Shown: piece by piece, positions 53,877 through 59,636 of the stretch
How the letters are laid out: every line of letters starts with the position of its first letter
How positions within the stretch are numbered: position 1 is the stretch's first letter
Source: Microbacteriaceae bacterium
GTDB lineage: Bacteria; Actinomycetota; Actinomycetes; Actinomycetales; Microbacteriaceae
DNA length: 59,636 nt
Direction of reading: 5' to 3'
Assembly (NCBI GenBank): GCA_014377425.1
Contig: JACMPQ010000093.1
Location: forward strand, 1 to 59,636
The notes under the pieces: generated by a model
Database searches by the model: none
What the model saw: the letters and a program-made list of their open reading frames with translations, nothing else
Told to the model about the DNA's origin: nothing
Program-made: the position numbers and the translations under genes

Positions 53877-53932
53877 GGCCGTTCGCGACAGGCCGCTCAG
53901 AATAGGCCGTTCGCCACCGGCCGATCGTTGCA
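53877..53932. repeat. 14-bp tandem repeat after manA
   Basis: Four units (53877-53890, 53891-53904, 53905-53918, 53919-53932), each opening ggccg, fill most of the gap between manA and galE. Confidence 0.75.
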
Positions 53933-53943
53933 GTGCCCCGCCC

Positions 53944-53949
53944 TAGGGT
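53944..53949 (+). promoter_or_regulatory. -10 element for leaderless galE
   Basis: TAGGGT, 7 nt before the ATG at 53957. Confidence 0.55.
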
Positions 53950-53956
53950 AGAGCGC

Positions 53957-54925
53957 ATGACTTGGCTTGTTACCGGCGGCGCCGGCTATATCGGATCCCA
54001 CGTTGTGCGCGCGCTCATTGGGGCGGAGCTGCGTGCCGTGGTGATTGATGACCTGTCCACTGGTCGCGCCGACTTTATTCCCGCCGGCGTGCCGTTCGCG
54101 CGCGGCAGCATCCTCGACATCGAACTTCTGATGCGCACGATGCGGTCCCACACCGTGACCGGCGTCATTCATATTGCCGGCTATAAATATGCCGGGGTTT
54201 CGGTGTCTCGGCCGCTGCACACCTACGAACAGAATGTAACGGCGACCGCCGGTCTGTTGGCCGCAATGCAAAATTGTGCGGTCGACCGGATCGTATTTTC
54301 TTCCAGCGCGGCCGTTTACGGCACCCCCGACGTTGATTTAGTTACCGAAGATACGCCGAAGGATCCGCAATCACCGTATGGCGAGTCGAAGCTCATCGGC
54401 GAGTGGTTGCTGCGCGATCAGGCGGTGGCGGTGGGTTTACGGCACACTTCGCTGCGCTACTTCAACGTGGTGGGTTCAGGAGACGACGGGGTCTACGACG
54501 TCAGCCCGCACAACCTGTTTCCCCTGGTGTTCGAGGCGCTCGTTGCGGGCCGCACTCCGCAGATCAACGGAAACGACTACCCGACGCCCGACGGCACGAA
54601 CGTGCGGGATTATTTGCACGTCGCCGATTTGGCGCAGGCCCATGTGGCCGCGGCTCTTCGCCTGGATGCGGGAACGGCGATTGAGCCCGCCTACAATCTG
54701 GGCTCCGGTAACGGCGTATCGGTCGGCGAAATAATGGCGGCAATCGCCGCGGTCACGGGGATCGGGTTCACGCCGCAGATTGCACCACGACGAGCGGGGG
54801 ATCCTGCTCGAATTGTGGCCGGGGGGGAGCTTGCCGCCCGAGACCTGGACTGGAAAATGAGGCACAGCATCGCTGAGATGGTGCAGAGCGCCTGGCAGGC
54901 ACGAAATGCGGCGGTCAGCGACTAG
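53957..54925 (+). CDS. galE: UDP-glucose 4-epimerase
   Basis: 322 residues of the extended SDR family. VTGGAGYIGSHVVRAL binds NAD, SSSAAVYGTP and YGESKLIGEW hold the catalytic Ser and Tyr-x3-Lys, and RYFNVVGSG and NVRDYLHVADLA complete the GalE pattern. It interconverts UDP-glucose and UDP-galactose for galactose-containing polymers. The ATG at 53957 is set by TAGGGT 7 nt upstream. A C4 epimerase for UDP-GlcNAc is a possible alternative within this family. Confidence 0.92.
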   Translation: MTWLVTGGAGYIGSHVVRALIGAELRAVVIDDLSTGRADFIPAGVPFARGSILDIELLMRTMRSHTVTGVIHIAGYKYAGVSVSRPLHTYEQNVTATAGLLAAMQNCAVDRIVFSSSAAVYGTPDVDLVTEDTPKDPQSPYGESKLIGEWLLRDQAVAVGLRHTSLRYFNVVGSGDDGVYDVSPHNLFPLVFEALVAGRTPQINGNDYPTPDGTNVRDYLHVADLAQAHVAAALRLDAGTAIEPAYNLGSGNGVSVGEIMAAIAAVTGIGFTPQIAPRRAGDPARIVAGGELAARDLDWKMRHSIAEMVQSAWQARNAAVSD

Positions 54926-54930
54926 CCGGA

Positions 54931-54960
54931 GTCCGTCTCGATTGACGCTGGACATTTTTT
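54931..54960 (+). terminator. Intrinsic terminator candidate after galE
   Basis: A short interrupted stem (GTCCGTC...GACgctGGAC) is followed by six T residues (54955-54960), 6 bp after the galE stop. Confidence 0.5.
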
Positions 54961-55050
54961 ATTTCGATTTGTTTGTTGCGCCGCGCCGCGCGACGCGCCG
55001 TTGTCACGAGTAAACACTCGATTCGAAGTTGAGGGTTTACGATTGCCGAC

Positions 55051-55079
55051 TTGACGCCACGGAACTACACCGCTGTAAT
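55051..55079 (+). promoter_or_regulatory. whiB promoter candidate
   Basis: TTGACG (55051-55056), a 17-nt spacer and TGTAAT (55074-55079). Upstream lies a palindrome CGAGTAAACACTCG (55007-55020); a GACAC pentamer, the core of WhiA-type sites, occurs at 55090-55094. Regulation by either is speculative. Confidence 0.5.
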
Positions 55080-55132
55080 TATCACTAGCGACACGGTGTG
55101 TGACGCGACGTTGCGAGAAGGGAGGACGTGCT

Positions 55133-55618
55133 ATGTCTTTGGCCAACACCGTATTTGGGTCGGAACTTCGTCGATCGAACGGCCCACGAGCCGTGGAATC
55201 TAAGCGAACCGCACACTCCCCGGTCGGCGGGCGTCCTCTGAACGGGGAACGTGGTGTACCCGACGACTGGTTCGTTGACCCGATTCATCTCGGCGTTCCC
55301 GGAGTTCTCGCTCCCGCGCCCTCAACTGAATCTTCCCCCCGATCGACCCCGGCCATTCGGGGGATTGATCGCCCCTCCTTCGCCGAACCCGCAGAAGATG
55401 ACACACTCGCTTGGCAAACCGATTCCCTGTGCGCTCAGACCGACCCGGAGGCGTTTTTCCCCGAAAAAGGCGGGTCAACGCGCGACGCTAAGAAGATTTG
55501 CGGCTCGTGCGAGGTGCGGGCCCAGTGCCTCGAATATGCCCTCCAAAACGACGAACGCTTCGGTATCTGGGGTGGCCTGTCGGAACGTGAGCGCCGAAAA
55601 CTGCGCAAACGCGCGTAA
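55133..55618 (+). CDS. whiB2: WhiB-family Fe-S transcription factor, WhiB2/WhmD-type
   Basis: 161 residues. Four cysteines at 100, 123, 126 and 132 (C-x22-C-x2-C-x5-C) would hold a 4Fe-4S cluster, followed by the GIWGG turn (144-148) and a basic tail ERERRKLRKR. TDPEAFFPEKGGSTRDAKK is the WhiB2 version; WhiB2/WhmD controls septation in mycobacteria and streptomycetes. It likely works with sigma factor region 4. AAGGGAGGA (55118-55126) supports the ATG at 55133. The ~90 residues before the first cysteine are unusually long for this subfamily. Confidence 0.93.
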   Translation: MSLANTVFGSELRRSNGPRAVESKRTAHSPVGGRPLNGERGVPDDWFVDPIHLGVPGVLAPAPSTESSPRSTPAIRGIDRPSFAEPAEDDTLAWQTDSLCAQTDPEAFFPEKGGSTRDAKKICGSCEVRAQCLEYALQNDERFGIWGGLSERERRKLRKRA

Positions 55619-55680
55619 CAAACGCTTGCCTGTTTCTCCCGGCCCACGTGTGTCTTTACGCGGGGTGTGCCGACCACCCC

Positions 55681-55686
55681 TAGGCT
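55681..55686 (+). promoter_or_regulatory. -10 element for the leaderless membrane glycosyltransferase gene
   Basis: TAGGCT, 7 nt before the ATG at 55694; a GGAGGG also lies in between. Confidence 0.55.
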
Positions 55687-55693
55687 CGGAGGG

Positions 55694-58603
55694 ATGCAAC
55701 AGCGCGTAACGGCAATTCTCGTCGCCCAATCCGGCGCGGCGTACCTTGGCCGCACCCTAGATGCATTGGCCGCTCAGACTCGGCTACCGGATGCTGTCAT
55801 CGCCGTCGATCTCGAATCACCCGATGGCAGCGCAGCACTCCTGTCGGCATCCTCGGTCACCGTATTGGTGTCGGCTCCGGCGGCAGCCACCTTCGGACAG
55901 GGAGTGGCGCTCGCCGTCACCGCCGCCACCCACATTGAGGGGCAGGCAACAGCCCGTCAAAACGCAGCCGCCCCCGTCGGTGTCGCTTCGCCTGAGCAGA
56001 CACCCGATGCGGATGCCGAGTGGCTGTGGCTGCTCGCACACGACAGCGCTCCGCGGCCCGATGCCCTCGAGCACCTCCTCGGTGCGGTAGAAATTGCCCC
56101 ATCGGTGGCGATCGCTGGCCCAAAGCTCACGATCTGGGATCAGCCGCGAGTGATCGCCGAATTCGGCGAAACCATGACCCGATTTGGTTCATCCCTTGCC
56201 ATCGTCGATCACGAACTCGACCAGGCGCAGCACGACGCACAAAACGATGTTCTGGGGGTCGCCGCCACCGGAATGCTGGTGCGACGCTCGGTCTGGACAG
56301 CGCTCGGCGGATTCGACCGAGGACTGCCGAGCACCGACGCCGCGCTCGACTTCTGCATACGTGCGCGACTGGCTGGGCACCGGGTGGTGACCGTCCCCAC
56401 GGCACGGGTCGCCAGCGCGGGAGCTGCGGCGGACTTTTCCCGCACGAAGCTCACGCCGGGACGCGACCGTCGGATATCTCGCTCCGCCCAACTCCATCGC
56501 CGTCTGGTCTACGCTCCGAGCGTCGTGGTGCCGTTGCACTGGTTGGCTCTCGTGCCCCTCGCTTTCCTTCGTGTGCTCCTGCACCTGTTGGCGAAACGAC
56601 CCCGGTTCATTGGCGCCGAGATCCTGGCGGCGTTTGCCGTCGCGTTCTCCGACACCAGCGTTTTGGGTGCCCGACGTCGATTACGGCGAACGCAAACTTT
56701 CGGGTGGAAGGCCGTTGCCCCGCTGCGTCTCTCAACGCGCCGTGCCTGGGAATTTCGGGCCCAGCGGCACGAGAACGGCCACCTGCCGACTGCGTCGGCC
56801 GTGGTCGATGAGCCTGTCGGGTTCATCCTGGGCGGTGGGTTGTGGGCCATGGGTGGTGCCGCCGCATTGGGGGTGTTGGCCTTCGGGAGACTGATCGGCG
56901 CCGCATCCGTAACCGGGGGAGGGCTTCTGCCTTTGAGTCCTGCGGTCACTGGACTTTGGGAGAATCTCGGCTGGGGCGGGAGGGCTCTCGGTGCTGGAGC
57001 GATCGGTGCGGCCGACCCCTTCACCTACCTCCTTGCGGTACTGGGCTCACTCACCTTTTGGCAACCGTCGCTGTCGATTGTGCTGCTTTACCTCACCGCG
57101 TTGCCGCTCGCGGTCGTCGGGGCGTTTTTTTGTGCTCGTCGACTTACGACCGTCACCTGGGTTCCGGCGCTCGCCGGTTTTCTTTGGTCGATAGCGCCAA
57201 GCTTCATCTCCGGACTCCAGGGAGGACACCTCGGCGCGGCTGTCGCCCACCTGTTGCTCCCCTGGCTTGTTTTGCTGAGCGTCAACGGGGTGAGGTCTTG
57301 GTCCGCCGCAGCCGGATCCGGTTTGGTATTCGCAGCGGTTGTTGCCGGCGCTCCGGTCTTAGCTCCAGCGCTCCTTTTACTTTGGTTTGGCTGGCTCATC
57401 TCGCATCCGTGGTCCTGGCTGCGCCTTGCGGCCATCCCGGTTCCGGCACTCGCGCTATATTTTCCCCTCATCATCGATCAGTGGATGCGGTCGAATTTAA
57501 TCGGACTGTTGGCAGATCCGGGGGTAGCGGTCATCAACCCGGCGGGATCCGGACTCCAACTGGCGCTGGGGTCGGCAGCCGGGAGATCCGATGGCTGGAC
57601 CGGTCTGCTGTCGTCGCTGTCGTTGCCGGGCAGTCTCGGCCCGGTCGTTGTGGCAGTTCTCCTCCTTCCGCTGGGAGCTCTCGCCCTGCTCGCGCTTTTC
57701 ACCAGGGGCGCCCCGCGCGCGATCCCGCCGCTGATCATCGCTCTGCTCGGTTTTGTTACAGCCGCGGCAGCCAGCCGTCTTTTTGTCACCTCAGTGGGCG
57801 CCTCCGCGAACCCCATCTGGGCCGGTTCCGGGCTGAGTCTGTTCTGGCTCGGGCTCATCGGCAGTGCCCTGGTGTCGCTTCAGGGTCTTCCGCGCCGAGC
57901 GCCGAGCCGTGGGGTGCTATTGGGGGTGGCATCCGTTCTGCTAGCGATTCCGCTAATCTCCGCTGCTTTCGGTGGTGTGAATGTCGTGCAACCGGGTACC
58001 GGACGCTCGCTGCCGGCTATTGTCAGCGCCGAGACCACCTCCCGACCACGGATCGGCACCCTCGTGTTGCGCCCCAGTGGTGCGGATGCCGTCACGGCAT
58101 CCCTCGAGCGTGGCACGGGCGCCACCCTGGACGATCAGTCGACACTGATCTCCTCTGCGCCCGTCTTCAGCGCTGTGGATCTCCGGCTCGCGACCCTGGC
58201 CGGGAATCTCGCTTCCCGCAGCGGCTACGACCCTGCCGCCGAGTTGTCGAGTCTCTCCATAGATTTCTTGCTCCTTGCGCCTCCCATAAGCGACGGCACC
58301 GAATCGGACGGCATGTCGCAAAGAATTCGACATTCTCTAGACGGCAACGAAAGGTTTATTTCCGTGGGGGAGACCTCGAAAGGATCACTCTGGCGTTTTA
58401 CCGGTCAGACGATAACCGCTGCGCCGGGGGTCGGCAACCGCGACACCGCCTACGGCCAGCTGGTGTTGGGCATTCAGGTCATCATCATGGCGGTGACCAC
58501 GCTGCTGGCAATCCCCACGGGCCGTTCGGCGCGCCGCCGACGCCCCAAAGCCGAGCAACTCAGTGGCCCGGCGGCAACCTTCGACGAGGACACCGATGAC
58601 TGA
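55694..58603 (+). CDS. Large membrane GT2 glycosyltransferase
   Basis: 969 residues. An N-terminal GT2 domain (about 3-250) shows VTAILVAQSGAAYLGRTL, the metal-site segment LWLLAHDSAPRP and ALGGFDRGLPSTDAALDF. From about 270 the chain is mostly membrane helices (12 or more) with a final extracytoplasmic part (about 770-910) and one last helix. Similar large GT2-plus-membrane proteins beside whiB2 are known in this family of bacteria; their product is not established. They may make and place a wall glycan unit across the membrane. The next gene overlaps its end by 8 nt. Confidence 0.8.
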   Translation: MQQRVTAILVAQSGAAYLGRTLDALAAQTRLPDAVIAVDLESPDGSAALLSASSVTVLVSAPAAATFGQGVALAVTAATHIEGQATARQNAAAPVGVASPEQTPDADAEWLWLLAHDSAPRPDALEHLLGAVEIAPSVAIAGPKLTIWDQPRVIAEFGETMTRFGSSLAIVDHELDQAQHDAQNDVLGVAATGMLVRRSVWTALGGFDRGLPSTDAALDFCIRARLAGHRVVTVPTARVASAGAAADFSRTKLTPGRDRRISRSAQLHRRLVYAPSVVVPLHWLALVPLAFLRVLLHLLAKRPRFIGAEILAAFAVAFSDTSVLGARRRLRRTQTFGWKAVAPLRLSTRRAWEFRAQRHENGHLPTASAVVDEPVGFILGGGLWAMGGAAALGVLAFGRLIGAASVTGGGLLPLSPAVTGLWENLGWGGRALGAGAIGAADPFTYLLAVLGSLTFWQPSLSIVLLYLTALPLAVVGAFFCARRLTTVTWVPALAGFLWSIAPSFISGLQGGHLGAAVAHLLLPWLVLLSVNGVRSWSAAAGSGLVFAAVVAGAPVLAPALLLLWFGWLISHPWSWLRLAAIPVPALALYFPLIIDQWMRSNLIGLLADPGVAVINPAGSGLQLALGSAAGRSDGWTGLLSSLSLPGSLGPVVVAVLLLPLGALALLALFTRGAPRAIPPLIIALLGFVTAAAASRLFVTSVGASANPIWAGSGLSLFWLGLIGSALVSLQGLPRRAPSRGVLLGVASVLLAIPLISAAFGGVNVVQPGTGRSLPAIVSAETTSRPRIGTLVLRPSGADAVTASLERGTGATLDDQSTLISSAPVFSAVDLRLATLAGNLASRSGYDPAAELSSLSIDFLLLAPPISDGTESDGMSQRIRHSLDGNERFISVGETSKGSLWRFTGQTITAAPGVGNRDTAYGQLVLGIQVIIMAVTTLLAIPTGRSARRRRPKAEQLSGPAATFDEDTDD

Positions 58604-59636
58604 GAGCGATCGCAAATCCTTCGAATCGATGCGGGCGGCCACCGACCCCTACTCTTTGCACGAACCGGAACACATCCCGGCAGCGGATGACTCGGCGGAC
58701 GCCACCCCCGGTAAACAAGGTGCTATTCGTGCCGGAGTGCGCACGGTCACGGCCGTCGCCGGCATCGCGCTGGCCGTGCTCGTCATTGGTGCAGCTACCG
58801 TTTTCACCGGACCGCGGGTGCTGACCCGCCAGATCGGAACCTTGGTAACCCCCGCTCCGGCCGCGCAGCAGCGGGTCTGCCCGGGGCCCGTGCAGGAGGT
58901 GAGCGACGAGGCCGGCACCAGGTTTTTGGCTGTGGGGGCTGCGAGCGAAAATTTCCGTGCAATCGGTGGAACAGTGTTTTCCGATCGGCTCGACACATCG
59001 GCGTCTGCGTCTGCGTCTGCCCCGAACGCGGGCCCGCTGCGATTGACGCTTCCGCCTCGCATCGAGAATTCATCCTTTCTGGCGGGCAGCCAGTCGCAGT
59101 TGCTCAGTGGAAAAGAACTCAGCGGCTTAGCCGTCGCCGAATGCACGCAGGCCTCGGGCGAAAGCTGGCTCGTGGGTGGCTCGACCGAGGTCGGGCGTAC
59201 CTCCGTGCTGCTCATCTCCAACCCGAGCACAGTGCCGGCCACCGTAAGCATAGAAATTTTTGGGGAATCCGGCAAAGTGTCTGCGCCCGGAATGGCCGGG
59301 CTCACCATCGCTCCGGCGAGCGCCCGCGGGTTTTCTCTCGCCGGCTTTGCCCCGGGGCTGATTTCACCGGCGATTCACGTCAGCAGCCGGGGAGGTCAGG
59401 TGGTGGCCACCCTTCAGCAAAGCACCGTGCGTACGCTTCAGGCCGGAGGGGTTGACCTCGTCGGTGCAGCCCAGTTGCCGAATCGCTCCGCAATTATTCC
59501 CGGTTTGGTCGTGAGTAAGAGTGCGGCGGTCACCGCCGCACAGGGGGCCGCGGGATTCGGCGATCTTGAAACGGCGGTGCGACTTATTGCACCCGGTAGC
59601 CGTGACGCAACCGCTACCGTCACTATAACTCCGGAG
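58596..59636 (+). CDS. DUF5719-like membrane-anchored extracytoplasmic protein (3' end cut by window)
   Basis: An open frame of 347 codons from the ATG at 58596 runs to the window end without a stop. Residues 1-45 are cytoplasmic and acidic, 47-69 form one membrane helix, and the rest is extracytoplasmic with beta-rich segments (SWLVGGSTEVGRTSVLLISN, PASARGFSLAGFAPG) like DUF5719 proteins of actinobacteria. A triplicated gcgtct codes for an Ala-Ser run. It overlaps the membrane glycosyltransferase gene by 8 nt (58596-58603), so the two probably act together. Function unknown. Confidence 0.75.
   Translation, partial: MTESDRKSFESMRAATDPYSLHEPEHIPAADDSADATPGKQGAIRAGVRTVTAVAGIALAVLVIGAATVFTGPRVLTRQIGTLVTPAPAAQQRVCPGPVQEVSDEAGTRFLAVGAASENFRAIGGTVFSDRLDTSASASASAPNAGPLRLTLPPRIENSSFLAGSQSQLLSGKELSGLAVAECTQASGESWLVGGSTEVGRTSVLLISNPSTVPATVSIEIFGESGKVSAPGMAGLTIAPASARGFSLAGFAPGLISPAIHVSSRGGQVVATLQQSTVRTLQAGGVDLVGAAQLPNRSAIIPGLVVSKSAAVTAAQGAAGFGDLETAVRLIAPGSRDATATVTITPE

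Noticed and set aside
56842-58599. 585-codon frame overlapping the membrane glycosyltransferase in another frame
   Set aside because: Arg/Gly/Ser-rich composition of an off-frame shadow; the main frame gives regular membrane helices.

Overview
The window is high-GC, gene-dense DNA from an actinobacterium, most likely a member of the Microbacteriaceae; I cannot name the genus. Reasons: an acyl-CoA carboxylase with a small epsilon subunit, a WhiB2-type Fe-S regulator, an LpdA-type flavoprotein without redox cysteines, and many genes with a TAnnnT -10 element only 5-8 nt before the start codon (leaderless transcription). The backbone order lpdA - accA3 - maf - accE/accD - birA - PH-domain protein - gtrA - purK - purE - LCP protein - rmlD - manA - whiB2 matches, from memory, the block running from lpdA (Rv3303c) to manA (Rv3255c) in Mycobacterium tuberculosis.

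Layout. 1-5,960: lpdA, a 57-codon repeat microprotein, accA3, maf and a TRAM-domain RNA methyltransferase. 6,062-9,172: response regulator, histidine kinase and a kinase-like protein that lacks the catalytic parts. 9,571-12,987: accE, accD, birA and a PH-domain membrane protein. 13,041-22,300: UDP-glucose dehydrogenase, GtrA, PurK, a membrane esterase paired with an MprF-like protein, PurE and an LCP-family wall ligase. 22,439-50,967: a large cell-surface glycopolymer locus. 51,015-59,636: an acyl-CoA dehydrogenase, ManA, GalE, WhiB2, a large membrane glycosyltransferase and the start of a DUF5719-like protein cut by the window end.

The glycopolymer locus holds all four dTDP-L-rhamnose genes (rmlA, B, C, D), about nine glycosyltransferase genes, an ABC-2 polysaccharide exporter pair, a separate flippase-like protein, two O-antigen-ligase-like proteins and a DUF2142 membrane protein. 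It also holds a secreted beta-helix protein and a secreted protein with four repeats of exactly 105-codon period. The LCP protein is the likely enzyme for attaching a finished polymer to peptidoglycan. UDP-glucose dehydrogenase, GalE and ManA supply further sugar precursors.

The most notable find is the three-gene run at 43,913-47,087: GDP-mannose 4,6-dehydratase, a GDP-fucose-synthase-like reductase, and a PLP enzyme in which the usual catalytic lysine is histidine. That third protein closely resembles ColD, GDP-4-keto-6-deoxymannose 3-dehydratase. The set therefore looks like a GDP-colitose (3,6-dideoxy-L-galactose) pathway, which is unexpected in an actinobacterium. The reductase also lacks the catalytic cysteine of GDP-fucose synthase.

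A second theme is short tandem repeats (6-20 bp units) sitting at the 3' ends of genes at about eight places. No rRNA, tRNA, CRISPR array, insertion sequence or prophage was recognised.
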